A DNA stretch of 64,000 nt from Incurvaria masculella (lineage: Eukaryota; Arthropoda; Insecta; Lepidoptera; Incurvariidae), in contig OX335656.1 of assembly GCA_946894095.1 (NCBI GenBank), positions 7,579,001-7,643,000 on the forward strand, read 5' to 3'. The notes below the pieces were generated by a model. It made no database searches and had not been told where the DNA came from. It was given only the letters and a program-made list of their open reading frames with translations. A program made the translations under genes and the position numbers. Positions 21,575 to 34,181 of this stretch are shown here, one piece after another (positions within the stretch are counted from its first letter, which is position 1; each line of letters starts with the position of its first letter).

Positions 21575-24500
21575 CTATCTATTCTGCTCCATCTTTTCAA
21601 AAAAGTTGACTATATTGTTTTTGGACTTCAGATTAGGGTTCTTCAGCCTGTGCTTAGCTGTCACTTTGGGTATGTAGCTCTTCAACGGAACCGGAAATAG
21701 GTCGGGCTTAGAGTGTCCACCCAACCCGTCGTAGGACGTCTCCAGTCTCACGCTAGCTCGCTCCTCATCCTCCACGAACATGTCCAAACTTGTGTTGAGT
21801 GGTTTCTTGTTGTTGAATATAGAAAGGTTAGACTTCTCCTGGCTGGATTTTGTGGAACTCGCCAAAGCCATCTGACTAGAATTCATATGTGAGAATGCTC
21901 TTCTGGATGGGTTGAGTATTGCGAATTCCGTGGGCTGAAACAAAAAGGAAACTTATACTTTCTTGAATTAGTATCAATACTTACATAGTATAGCCATGGC
22001 GGTGAAGAATTTATGAAGAAATAACTTCCATGCAACGAGCGCACAAAAAATGACACCCTGCGACTTACAACATTATATCGCCGTACAATTTCTATCGCAG
22101 TGATGAAAACGGAGAAAAATCCAATTTGAAGTCTCCCAAATTGGTAAGTAATGATAAAGATAAGAATTATTTTTCAATAAACCCGATGGTCGTTACGTCA
22201 TTCTTCATTCGTAATGATGTATTCAGCGAGAGCCGAAACAAAGGCCAAATTCCTCTGGCGGCACAATTGAGGTGTCGACACTTTTTTAGTTTCATTCGTT
22301 CTCCTGTTATTTCTTCATCTCCATGAGTGTAGCCTAATAAAAATTAATAGAATAAACAAGGGTCGAACACTATACAAAGGTGACACTCGAAGCTTTTAGA
22401 CATTTTTCAGATTGAATTTGAGAACTAACGTTTAGGTCGAGAGATATGCCAAAGCCAAATTTACATATGATAAAAAAGTATGGCGAAATAGAGTTTGCAT
22501 ATTACAGGAAGTTAGATCTAGATGAGAACTTTCATTTGTGTACCAACTTGATGGGTCTGGAAATTCCAAAGATACGAGAATAACACAAGGGCCACTCAAG
22601 GAAATCCATGGCATGAGATGCAGCATGTTTGTTTTATGACATTCGAACTATAAGTTATAAGAACTGGAACTATTTCAAGAAGAGTTGACCACTTTTTTTA
22701 TTTGGTAAGTTGGAACTTCTGATGGCGGTTTTTTAATTTCCGTTTGCGTTTTATGTCGATTTACTTTTAGAATGTCTGTCCCTTTCTATCATCATGGTCA
22801 AGCAAGTTCTGGATGGGTGACCATTTATGTGACTGTAGAGGATAATCGGATTTCACCTGTAGGTGGTAGGTTTGGTCCCGCCCGCTGTTACTATATGATT
22901 GAAATAAAAGATTTTAAAGCAGCGATAATTTTGTAAAATCTGGTTTATTGTAGCCATGCAAGCATTAAGCAAGATCCTAGCATGGAATCTAGTTCCAATA
23001 TGGTGTAGGGTTTAGTAGATGGCATTCGTCCAGTTCCATAAAAACAATTATAATTTCCATCTGATCATTTGCATGGTGGAAATTGAGGAAGGGAAATGTT
23101 AATTTAGTTTTCTATGAAAGAAAAATAAAATAAAAATAAAGAAAGCTAGAGGTGAAAGCATGAAGAGATATCCCCCCCCCCCTCCTGCATGTATGGTAAA
23201 CTAAAATGACCTTTAAGTTGGCATTGACAGTGCCGTGACCGCCGCCGCCCTGCTTGAGTCGGAGATATGGGGAGTCTGCTTCATCTTTTCTCTGCAGGAG
23301 TGAGTTCTGTTTAAAAACATACATGTTTATGCATCACATAGACACTTTAGTAAACCGAAAAACACACCTTCATGCATCACATAGACAAATTAGTAAACTA
23401 TTTAAGTATGCCTAATCCGTGTGCTAATTTTCGCACGGCTGTATGGCTCATTTTGTATTAGCAGTTGTTAGAAAGCTTTCTGATAATGATTAGATATTTC
23501 TTTTAATGATTGGGTATTCAGTCCCTTCCATTCTCAATGTTATATACTTTTGAACAATGTTGAACAAATGTGTACATAAAACAGTTTTATTACTCAGCCG
23601 TTTGCGACGGCTTGCGATTCGATATGCTGGGGAAGCACCTCTGAGTATGGTTAGGTTCTGGATGGGTGACCATTTTCAACCGTTGTGGCTGGCCGGGTTC
23701 GGATTTCACGTAAAACTGTAGGTCCCCTTCCTTACTTACAAGGTGGTAGGGTTAATCCCGCTCGGGTTGGTACCATCGCATTGAATGAACATCGGTCGAA
23801 GCGGCAATGAAATTTTCCGAGTCCGAAAAAAAAATGTGCCATGAGGGGGCAAAAATTACTTTTAATAAAGCGGTGTTACATATGTGTGAATAACAAATAA
23901 ATGCAATACATTCTCTGAAAAGCAACAATTCCGGGTCTTAATCTGGAGAAAAAGTCATTTTATGCTGTATTTTTTCCTCTTACGATGGTTGCATTTGAAC
24001 TTAACTTCTCAGGTTTAGGTCTTGGGAAAAGCTGCAGTGGCATCCTAAATCTGTTCTTACCATACTTAAATTATTGAAGCTGTCATCAGGGTTGACTTGG
24101 TCCACATGTACTGTCACAGTAGTAATTTCTGCATTCTCATTAGACTTGCGTAGCTTAATGGGAGTCTCGGCAGTGTCACTTCCATATGCTTCGTCCATTT
24201 TTCTCTTATTCAGAACTTCCATTTTACGATCCATAGCTAAAAGTCTGTCTTTAAGTTGCCTGTAATAAGATACAAGCATAGTCATTTTAAGAACAATTGC
24301 TAAAAAAGTGAGACGGATTTATCATTAAATAATCCCATTCATGAGGGACCTCCCCAATCATTTTACATTATCTAATTTCAAATACATACTAACTAAAGAT
24401 AATCATCAGGTGCAAATCTAGAATTAAAATAAATTCTTTTCACAACACATTTTTATCATTTATTTGTAAAATAGGGCTCACAGGAGTGTGTAATACCTCA

Positions 24501-27500
24501 CAAGGGTCTGCAATTTTGCGACACATCTTTTTTCACTGGATAGCTCAGTCTTCATAGCCTGCAATTTTGACTGGCTTTCAATTTTTTTAGCATCCGCGTC
24601 CGCCAGTGCCCTTAAAAATGAAACAAATTAAATGAAGAACCAGTTTTATGAAAATCTATTTCACTCCAAAGCATAAAGGATAAATTGCTAACATCCTCAA
24701 TAGGGATAATAAAAGTATTTTTTATTTACAATTACATTACTTAGTTAATAAGTAACTTTTCATCACACCCTACCTAGGCGAAATTAGGAAGGGATTACTT
24801 TAGGGCAAAGGGCTCACCTTTTCAAAGAAGTTGCAAATGTTGCTACCAGTTTAATATCACTGTAAGCTTCCAACATTCGCTCCACCTCACCTGTAGTAGC
24901 ATTCAGTACATTTTGTAAGCTGGAAATAAAAAAAAATCATAGATATTAATTAAGTTTGAATGTTTTTAGGCCTAGCGGCTCATGCCAGGCCGCTGGCAAG
25001 GGTTAATTCAATACCTGTTTGCCAACTTACTGGTTTGGAGTTCGATAAGTAATATGTAAAATTTATTGTTTATTGTTAATTCATATTCAAACAGTACACT
25101 GCACTTGGAACTTACATATTTTATTTTATTATTATTTGACAAAGGCTCTTTAAATACCAGAGATTCTCTTTGATCATTTGTTAATTTTGTCAGAGTATTT
25201 TTTTTTTTTTAATTATTAACTTTATATAACAAAAATGACGGACCAAATGTGTTAGCAAAAACAGCAAAACTCTAGAACGCTGGACCGATTCGGGTAATAT
25301 TTTTTGACAAACATTCATTAAAGTCCGAAGAATATTTTTGGCCATAGTTGGACAGGGTAGGTGGCACTGTTGTCGAGATCCAAATTTGTTTTAACTGAAT
25401 GTTTGCCAACCACAGGCTACCTTTTGTGGCGAAAATTAAGCTTGAAGGGGTTGAAATTTGGGATGAAACTCTGTATTATGGAACTCTTATAATATCCAGG
25501 TAATAAGTCCGCCCCAATTCAGTCCAAAATGACACTGAGTCCAGTACCTCAATAATAGTAGTAATAATATAATAATACTAGCTGCGGTACCCGGCTCCGC
25601 TCGGGTCAATGTCGTGTTGGATTGATTTCGGTCTGAATTATTTCCTGGATAAAAAGTAACCCACCAAAAGGCTGGTCCAGGACTATGTTTTTATCTACAA
25701 AATTTTATCAAAATCGTTTGAGCCGCTTGATTTAATAATAAACATCGACATATTCTCATTTAGAGCTTCGTAAACATTTTGGAGCAAATTTTAAAAGCAT
25801 GTGCCGTCAGACCCTTACTGTACTGGCACTTCTACATAGAAACCAACAAAGGCGGGATTAACCCTACCACCTTCCTTACTTTTACAAAGTTTTATGAGGA
25901 ATACGAACCACAGCCACCTTCAACATCGAAAACTGTAACCCATCCGTAATCTGACTGCGCCCAGAGTTGCCATACGTTGATAAAATACGCAAATAAATCG
26001 GGCGAGTGGTTCGAAGTTATCGCTCTACATGATATCGTGGAACTTTCTGTAGGCCTTTTTAACACCTACAATTTTCAACTACATAATTTTCATTTTTCTC
26101 TTAAGGTTTGTATTAAATATTTAAAAATTACGTACGCAATCCTTGCTCGTTGATCGCTCCTTATATTAAAGAAAACCGTATCAAAAAGTCTGTTGCGTAG
26201 CTTAGAAGAAGTAAACGAAGAAATAAAGGTAGATAGTGATTACCCCCCAAGCCGGCGCCTCGAGACATTTCGGTTTGTATGACAGCTACATCTTAACGTA
26301 AGGGGAAAATAATTATATATACCCTATACTGTGTCCCGTGTATTTACATATCCGTGTAGTAAGTTTCATCGAATTAGAATGATCGGTTTAAGAGTAATGG
26401 AGGAACATACATACATACAGAACTGATTTCTAAAAATCATCAATTTAGTCTTAGTATCATACATAAATTCTACAAACGAAGTATCTTAGAAAACAAAGCA
26501 ACTTAGTCCATCAACACCCCTTACAGATTTATTATTAGTATAGATTAAGTGTTACACAGTTAAACATTAAGAAGTTCTCTACAATTTTCGTAAAGAACTA
26601 TACTTACCCATTGAGTGTGTTCAGAGTTTTCTCCAGCCTCTCGTTTTCAGAGCGCAGTTTCTCTGTTTCACGATTCTGAACTTTTACATATTCAAGTTGA
26701 TCTTTTAAAGCTAGTATTGCTGTTTCTTTAGTCACTAGTTTCTTTTCAGTCCGCTGCAATATTTCCCTGAAATTAAAAGTTTCTTGTGTAATCACACGCT
26801 TGACCAAAAATATATTTTTTAATGCAATCTGACATGGATCGCCAGTATCACACAACTACCGTCATATTAGCCCAAAACACCACATACTAGAAGGAATTAC
26901 GTGCCATGCCAGGGCCTTACCTTTACGAGCACTGTAACACTGAACTGGATAGAAAATACGAACAATTTGGCACTGCTGCTTCAAGCAAGTTTTATCCAAT
27001 GCAATGGTACCAACTGGCAGGCTACCATGGCAGGCTTAACTGTACCACCTCGTAGGGGAACGGGACCTACAGTTTTACCTGGGTTTCGAACCATGGAACA
27101 GCTCACATTCGAAACGAAATGCATTTACCCAACTCAGAAAGAAAAAGAAACATTACTTGACCAAATGACATTAGCTCCTTTAGACTTTAGACTTTAGGTA
27201 GGAAATCGTAAATTCTTTATTTTCTGTTTGTAAGACTCTATGTAATTAATTGTTAAAAATACAGGAAACATTATTTTGACATTCTGAATTTCTTTCCTGC
27301 AACTCCATAAATAGGTTGCGGGAATTCAAAATTAATTTACAATATTATTGTGTGGATATTTGAGTACATGGTATATTAAATATCAAATGACTTGCTTTTT
27401 AATAATCATTCTGTTTTCTGGTTGTGTTAAAAGGAAGCGTATTAGTGCAAGTCACCAACAGACAGATTATTATTTAGGAAAGATTGTTCTCTTTCGCTCA

Positions 27501-28665
27501 GAATATTGATTAGTGATAAAACTTATTCGAACGTTAAATTATATCCTCAATTGCTGTTTTTGGTGCCATCTACGATAAATTTGAACAGCCTATATCATTA
27601 CAATAGGGGTGGCATTAGCCATCCACGTTCCATAGTAAAAAATATTCTCACTCATTGATTTTGATCTTATCATCCAGTGCCTTGACCTTATCTCGGAGGT
27701 CACGGGAGTCTGCCTCGCGCTGGCGTAGCTGAAAGTTGGTGTTGTCCAGCTTGGACTGCAACGAAGCTGCATCTTCCACTATCCCCTCCGTGCTCGCAAA
27801 GTTGAAATACACCCGAGTTATACATTTCTCTGTCACCTTGTTACGGCACTGGGGGCATGATTTTGATCTGAAAATAAAAGCCGTTGATGTCAATTATATT
27901 CGCTGTGTAAAAAAAAAACTTCAGAACCATAATTGATAGTTTATACTAAACGCTTGGATTATAAACTCTGGCTGCCTTCGTTTGTATAAAATTCTTGGTA
28001 GTGAGTTTTTGAAATCTTGACTCTAGCTCAGGTGGAATCTCACTTGAACAGGGTTTTAAATATACATTTTTGAAGGAACCACTTCATAGCTCTTTGGTAA
28101 ATGTTTTCAAATGGCCTGAAATAGGAAGCAATTTCCATTGCCAAATTGTAAAAAAATTATAACTACAAAACACCACATAAACTTGCCTTCTTGTAAGCAG
28201 CCCCGGATCAACATTTCTAAAGGGGGGGGGGGGGGGGGGCAGAGTGCTAATTTGCCACCTCCAGAGGTACTGACTTGTGGCTGGGCGGCCCGCCCATAGT
28301 ATTCGCCGCCCGGGGCATGTGCCCCTTCTCGCTCTCTAGATCCGACGCTGGCAGCGAGCGTGGTAGGACAGAAGTTGGAACGGAAACTCGTTTGTATAGG
28401 GGCAGCGTAATCACTGTTACGCTTCACGACTTCGCTTACTACTGATTTTTCCGAGTTCCAATGACAAGTCGAACACATAAGAACTTCACAGGAGGCTAAC
28501 TACCGAAATAACTTACCTGAACCTGCATTGTTCATTTAGGAGTCGAACTTACCTCTCGATCCACTGAGTAAGGCAATGGTAGTGGAAGACGTGGCCACAT
28601 CGTGTGAAGTAGATATTTTCCGACTGAGATATCAAGTCACTACATATGATACAGGTTATGTTCAT
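21575..28665 (-). CDS. nopo: TRAIP / no poles (nopo) E3 ubiquitin ligase
   Basis: By family, a RING E3 ligase acting at stalled or converged replication forks, where it ubiquitinates the CMG helicase. Seven coding exons (minus): 28665-28553, 27867-27652, 26766-26608, 24919-24818, 24610-24497, 24259-24061, 21934-21575; all phases agree and give 420 residues (human is about 470). The RING is C3H2C3: C5, C8, C23, H25, H28, C31, C42, C45, split between exons 1 and 2. A coiled coil follows (about residues 65-260). The last exon has the family signature YDGLGG (369-374) and a PCNA-binding-like end, NNIVNFF (407-413), with Lys where a PIP box usually has Gln. An acceptor just before the ATG (TTTCAG at 28667) implies a non-coding first exon upstream. 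Introns hold SINE and LINE debris. Confidence 0.94.
22795..23048 (+). mobile_element. SINE copy, diverged
   Basis: Keeps the end of the 5S-type head (GTTCTGGATGGGTGACC), the common body and an A-rich end. In TRAIP's last intron, opposite to the gene. Confidence 0.7.
23596..23835 (+). mobile_element. SINE, 3'-truncated, with 5S-type head
   Basis: Head with GGGGAAGCACCTCTGAG and GTTCTGGATGGGTGACC, then body to about GGCAATGAAATTTTCC; the remainder of the body is missing. Confidence 0.75.
25578..26425 (+). repeat. dispersed repeat beginning CTAGCTGCGGTACCCGG
   Basis: Shares its start (GCTGCGGTACCCGGCTCCGC), AAAAAGTARCCCAC, and later blocks with copies at 55968-57025 and 57139-57715. It ends with short ACAT/CATC-type runs. 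It looks like the 3' region of a non-LTR element, but no protein is recognised. Confidence 0.65.
26815..27150 (-). mobile_element. SINE with tRNA-type linker
   Basis: Minus strand: common body preceded by a linker containing CTTTCTGAGTTGGGTAAATG and GAGCTGTTCCATGG, the linker of the tRNA-headed copy at 36257, not the 5S head. Next to TRAIP exon 3. Confidence 0.75.
28222..28239. repeat. run of 18 G
   Basis: Homopolymer in TRAIP intron 1, inside a GC-richer patch (28190-28350) of unknown origin. Its length may be unreliable in the assembly. Confidence 0.9.
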
Positions 28666-28812
28666 CCTGAAATAACAATCAGTGAAGTGATCAGAAAGGT
28701 GGTTTTCCCATAACCGGTGGTGGTAGACCAGCTGCTGATGTTTTATTTGTTACGTTTGTATGCAGTTAGTACAAGGAACAAAAACAAACATGTGAGGCTT
28801 GTGTTTAGACGG

Positions 28813-29308
28813 ATTTACACAGGGTCAGTTACTGACTTCAAATTTGAGGCAAGTCAGTTCTGACCTAATACTGACATAGTGTAAATTGATTTGGAGTCAG
28901 TATACCGAAGTCACGTCAGTGCTGTTGCATATTCCCGCATGATATTATTGAAGTCGGTCCATTTCCCCCGCTACTACTAAAGGAGATAAAAAATCTGACA
29001 ACTTTTAGGGGTAGGGATCCGTTAGGGCCTGAAAGAAGATTTCGCTAGTTGAATGGAAGTCGTCGCCATGCAAAATGTGCCTTGGCTAATAATCAACAAA
29101 GAATGCATTTATTAAAATTTTCAAATATTCTATTTTCACTGCCTTCACAATAGCACTATATTGAGTTGGATAAAATATAGAAGTCCTTTTACTAACTGAC
29201 GTTAAAAAAGTGTGTACACCGCGAAAGAACAGCCGACTGACAGTTTGTAAACACTGTACGTCAGTACTTGGCGCCAGCACTAACGCCTCTAACTGACCTT
29301 GTGTAAAT
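28813..29308. mobile_element. about 495-bp MITE with 19-bp terminal inverted repeats
   Basis: ATTTACACAGGGTCAGTTA at 28813-28831 and its reverse complement, with one mismatch, at 29290-29308. Interior non-coding. About 150 bases upstream of the TRAIP start codon, so close to its promoter. Confidence 0.85.
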
Positions 29309-30584
29309 ACAACTTTATTTTACATTCATCAGTACCCGATGGATCATCAAATTGTCATCAGGCAATGTCTTGACATCCCAGTCTCATATGCTTCCACGAT
29401 GATCAGCCGGAACATTTTCATTGTCACAAGTGAATATATTTCTTCGAGGTATTTTCCTTTACCTGCCACCCTATCAATCCCCTTTCTAGCGAGCAAATCT
29501 AGCTTGGTGGATAGGGAGAAAGTGTGACTGAATGAAATCGCCAAATAAATGAATGTTTAAAGGTTAGAAAATAAAATCAAAGTCTCATTTCGTAATTCTG
29601 AATTGTTTATAGTTTATTGTTTATTCATCATCCATAGACAGTACACTGCACTCGGATTTGTCATATTTTATCATTTAATCATTAGCCAGTTCGGCAATCC
29701 CAGCGAAGAAGAACTGGCAAGAAACTCCGCTGGTTTTTTTTTCAACATCCACTTAGTCGAAGTTTACAAAAGTATAAAGTACAAACAATTAATATCATAT
29801 GCAACAGTTCATGACAAATATCAGTTTATTTGTAAAGACTATGCCCGCCATCTAACATGCTGCCAATTGGAGCAAGCCAGTCCCCACAAACAGCACCCGT
29901 TCACGAGCATCACGCTGGGCTCAGCCATCGCCTCTGTCAACCATATTTTAGGGAAAGAGGAGACCCGAACCTAGCGTCGCCGCAAGCAAAGACCTTAAAG
30001 TGAGGCACTACTCCAGTGGCAACATGAAAAAGTAGTGAAAACTTTGTACGTTCTAGTTTTAATACTATTATTTTTGTCATGAACTACTACAGTGACCTCT
30101 AGAAAAGAGTCAAAATGATAGGACATTGACGGCTTAGGTTAAGGTTAATATATTAAAGGTTATTTTTAATTTACATTTATATTTACTTAGTTTATTTCTT
30201 TCGTAGACCACTTAAATTAATGAGAAAATAATATTTTCAGGCATTTTTTAACCTGTGAGTTATCGCGGTAATGCAAGTTTATTTTTTTTATTAGCTTTGA
30301 AACCCCTTCCTGAGACGGGGTATTCGTTAATTGGCGAACTACGAACCTTCACCCTTGCTTGAAATTATCACCGTAACAGCAGTACAAATAAATTACAAAG
30401 TACAAAACTACAAAATAAATTAAAAGTTATTGTCAAAACACATAATGTAACATTGGTACTTCGTGAATGATGAAAAGCGAATCATTTTAATACTCTTTGC
30501 TTCGTGTCAAGAAGCGAAGAATGGATATTCTATGCGCTTCGCTTAGTTAGTTCTCTATGTAGTCTATGGCTTTGTTGGTTTTTT

Positions 30585-30902
30585 GTAATTGTACATGGTT
30601 GGCTAAGACCAAACTGACCGTCAGAAATTAGCCTATCGCACCACATGGGAACTAGGTGCCATGCCAGGAACCTCCCTAAATTGCTCAGCTACATTGAACT
30701 GGATGGAAAGGACGGACATTTTTCATTGCCGCTTCAACTATCGTTCATTCAATGCGATGGTACCAACCCAGGCGAGATTAACCTTACCACCTAGTAAGTA
30801 AGTAAGCAGACCTACAGTTTTACATGGAATCCGAATCACGGCCAGCCTGAACCGTTGAAAATGGTCACTCATGCAGAACCTAACCGCGCTCGAGCTTAGA
30901 TG
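30585..30902 (-). mobile_element. SINE copy with degraded head
   Basis: Minus-strand body from CATGGTTGGCTAAGACC to GAATCACGGCC, then head remnants (GGTCACTCATGCAGAACC). Near full length. Confidence 0.8.
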
Positions 30903-31035
30903 AAAAAGGAATGGATAGGGGACCAAACAAATTTGACGGTCCGTCAAAAGTACGCTCGGTCAGATCATATGCTCTCAGTCGGAGTCAGACGTCAGTCATT
31001 AATTCAGTTGAGCGAGATTTCAAAGTATCAACAAA

Positions 31036-31112
31036 ATGCCGTATTGTATTGTTGAAAAATGTGAAAAAAAAACACCACAAAGGACAGCAAGAGCAATGGA
31101 ATCACATTCCAC
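31036..31112 (+). pseudogene. possible THAP-type zinc-finger first exon (frameshifted)
   Basis: The frame starts MPYCIVEKC, the usual N terminus of THAP domains. The second THAP block, NGITFH, follows about 60 bases later but in the next frame, with a run of nine A between them. A GT donor follows at 31113. I see no clear second exon. It could be a dead transposon-derived THAP gene, or a real exon with a base error in the A run. Confidence 0.35.
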
Positions 31113-31702
31113 GTATAAGTGCAAGCATATTCAGTATAATTTTATTTCAGCTGACCTCAAAGCTTCATGTATAGCAAATGCGCAAATAGGGTTGACACAA
31201 GATAGATAAAAGGTTAGTTCTAATAATTTTTATTTCGATTTTCATTTAAGTATTTATTATTTGTAAATTTTATTTTAAAACAACTAGGGCTGTCACAAAG
31301 CAATAGTCTACTGTTTGTAAATATTTTTTTATTTTTATTATGGGTTTAGTTAATCACATATTAGGTAACGCGTGGAAATGATAAGAATTTCAAAATATGT
31401 TTATTATTTCAGATTTCCACAAAACCATTTTGACTGAATGGGAACCTTCATCTTTTATTGTACTTACAATACATATTTTTTTTTGTGCAGTTTTGGCAAC
31501 CCTGCCTGCTTTATCATTCAATTTTGACGCGCCATTCTGGTCGAAGGGTAGAGCATGCGCGCATCGTTGATGTGTCATGATGGATTAGGTTGACTTCTGC
31601 ACTATTTCTATGACCAGTCGTCGCAAATGTCACCTTCTCTCTTTTTCAAGCTTTAATCATTCAGTTTCACAGAAATTTTGTCTCATCCAATTTTTCCGCG
31701 AT

Positions 31703-31872
31703 TAGATAAATATATTTGTCACTTTTTCGCATGATACATTTCCGTATAGCTTGGTCCTGCTCTGTTACCCTTTACGAAGTAGAGTTTTAGATAAATGTAT
31801 TTGTCACTTTTTCGCATGATACATTTCCGTATAGCTTGGTCCTGCTCTGTTACCCTTTACGAAGTAGAGTTT
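31703..31872. repeat. 85-bp tandem duplication
   Basis: Units 31703-31787 and 31788-31872 are almost identical (ATATATT versus ATGTATT near the start). Non-coding and recent. Confidence 0.9.
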
Positions 31873-32989
31873 GGTATGCACGTAAAGTTATAGGTGTGTG
31901 AGTTTTTTAAAAATGTGGACCGCCTTTTAATTGTCGTCAATGTGGGGGTACCGTATCCATTATTTTTCATCTAAGGCTCAGAGGTGCTTCACCAAGCTTA
32001 TTGAATCGCAAGGCGTCGCGCCACTGGGCTACCGAGGCTGATAACAGGAACCAACGTGGATGGAGGATTGCAAAGGCTATAAAGAGTCGAAGATGGCCAA
32101 CGTTCTAACATATTCCAACATGCACCAATACCCCAATTTACACGTTGGCTATTGGGTATTCGTGCATATTCCCACATGCACTAATACCCCAATTTACACA
32201 TTGGCGAAGATGTTGGCCTACGTGTAGAGGCGCCATTACATAATGGGACATACACATTCCATTATAAGATGTCTACCCATGAAACTCTCACCTGAGATTA
32301 TTTTATTTGTGATTACTTTCGTACTCAAGAAATTACATCCACGAAGAAAGTTTTGTGACTCACAGTTGAGAATCTCATGAGTAGACCTGTGACCACAACC
32401 CGCGACAATGAGACCTTATTAAAAATATTCACCTGAGATTTACATAAAGTTTTTAACCATAAACGAGTACAGTGCATAAAGCGTATAAAAGCGGCCCGAA
32501 TGAGATTGCATGCTCAAAGCTATAAACATCGCAAACGATTCGGACCGTTTGTGTACACGCTTACGGTAACAACACATTAAACGTGGAACAAATGACGTTA
32601 ATTATAGTAGTTAACCTCTGTGAATATAATCAATTGCTCTTACTTGAACTTGAATTTCCAACTAAGGTACATCCAAATGTTTGTGAACAAATATGGCGGA
32701 AAGACGATATACTACTCTTTAGAAACGTCAAAAAGTGATATTGACAGTTGCACACACAGTGCCCTATTTCCAAAGCGTGAGCACTGTGTATGGCATTGCG
32801 TGACTCAGCGCTAACTTCACACTGTTCACTGGACGCCATTTTGAGAACAGTAAGCGCGAATCGGACCAGTTGTAAACGCGCTTTTTGTTAGTCAGTCAGC
32901 GTGTTTGCGTTCACCACTTGACATACGCCTATGCAATTTTCCTTTCGGTAACGATGGTTCAAATCTGACCGCGAACCTTTTCTTTACAT

Positions 32990-33400
32990 CATGTTGATCA
33001 TCATCACGTCATGTTGATATAAGGGACGTGACTCTAGACCGAACACAGATCGTACAAAGCGTGCATGGTTGAGAAAATGTGCGCCATGTACGCTGTCGCA
33101 TGTGGCTGTCATCGAGCTGTCATGTAAGATGTTTATCTGTAGTTGTCTGTAGTGATCGTATGCATTATATTCTGAAATAACGAAGGCCTTTCGCCATTTG
33201 TTAGTCTAGTTAGACAATTCTAGGCCTGGAGTAACCACTCTCAAGATTTGCAGGTAAGGCTCTGACAGATATGTCTGCTCAAATTCGTTACGATTTGATA
33301 TCGTACGATTGTGGCTATGAACAGTGATATCAATTCGGAACACACGTATTCACTGATTCGCTTTCTCTGCAATATACGCATTTCGGAACGTAGTAGGGGA
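32990..33400 (+). repeat. dispersed repeat paired with an inverted copy at 61830-62240
   Basis: Shares, in opposite orientation, blocks such as GTCTAGTTAGACAATTCTAGG, CTCAAATTCGTTACGAT and TCATGTTGACAT-type sequence with the VAC14 intron copy. No coding capacity recognised. Confidence 0.65.
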
Positions 33401-34181
33401 TTGTATTGTCTTGTCTATGGCTTCTACTGGTAAACATGGCGGTCAGTGAAGCGTTTCCATCGTTGTGGTTTCGGGTTGTTTCGGGTTGTGGACGGTGCAA
33501 ATAGTGTAAAGTGCACCACGGACGACCTGATAAAATGCGGCGGCGCAGGTTAGTTGATTATGCTTACGGTTCTATATAGAAATAGTTACTCGAAGCTGCT
33601 TGCATTTGTCCTATGAGGAAACTAAACGGGGCCAAGTCGCCAAGAGATTTTGGCATTCTTTTTTCATGTATATTGTCAGTTTCAAAAAGATTATGCCACC
33701 CTGTACTGTAACTACTGCTACGATGAATCGAGTATCGCAGTTGAGAGCTCTCTAAAACGAGCGCTGTATCTGACTATCATGTAGGTAATTAAATCCATTC
33801 GTTCTTATTGTTGAAGCCTGCAATATGAGGTTTTCCATGGTGAGAAGGGGATTCCCAATTCTACTGTACCTTTTTTCCCTTTCCTTAGGCATACAAAGTT
33901 AGAGAGGTCAATCAGCGTGCAGAAACCTGAGTCTGCTAATAGAAAACTCCACTTTTGAGCGTTAGTGCTATGAGATAGCAGAAATTTTCTGAATCTCCTG
34001 AGGCTAACGTTCGAAAGTAGATTTATCTATTAACGGACTTAAGCTTCTGGTGGCTTATACATGATATTGAATGGTTTGATGACCAAACCTCCAATAGACG
34101 GTCACTGAGTAATAAAAAAGTTATCAGGGAGGTTTGTGAGCGCAGGGCAGGCGCGGGAGCGGGGTGAGTGGGCGCGGGGCT

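Larger units (their letters stand above)
28666..34181. other. divergent spacer between TRAIP and the tetraspan gene
   Basis: Should hold both promoters and 5' untranslated exons, none of which I can place firmly. A possible 5' exon ends at about 33548 (GGCGCAG|GTTAGT), and an acceptor TTATCAG ends at about 34126. The rest is repeats: MITE 28813-29308, SINE 30585-30902, THAP-like fragment 31036-31112, tandem repeat 31703-31872, SINE-head scrap 31970-32042, dispersed repeat 32990-33400. Confidence 0.5.

Noticed and set aside
28107..28478. 123-codon minus-strand frame in TRAIP intron 1
   Set aside because: Runs through the G18 homopolymer and a GC-rich patch; not in phase with TRAIP exons and no family motif.
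29603..29974. 123-codon open frame, plus strand
   Set aside because: The first part reads through a common-looking repeat (GGCAATCCCAGCGAAGAAG then GGCAAGAAACTCCGC) and the rest has no family resemblance.
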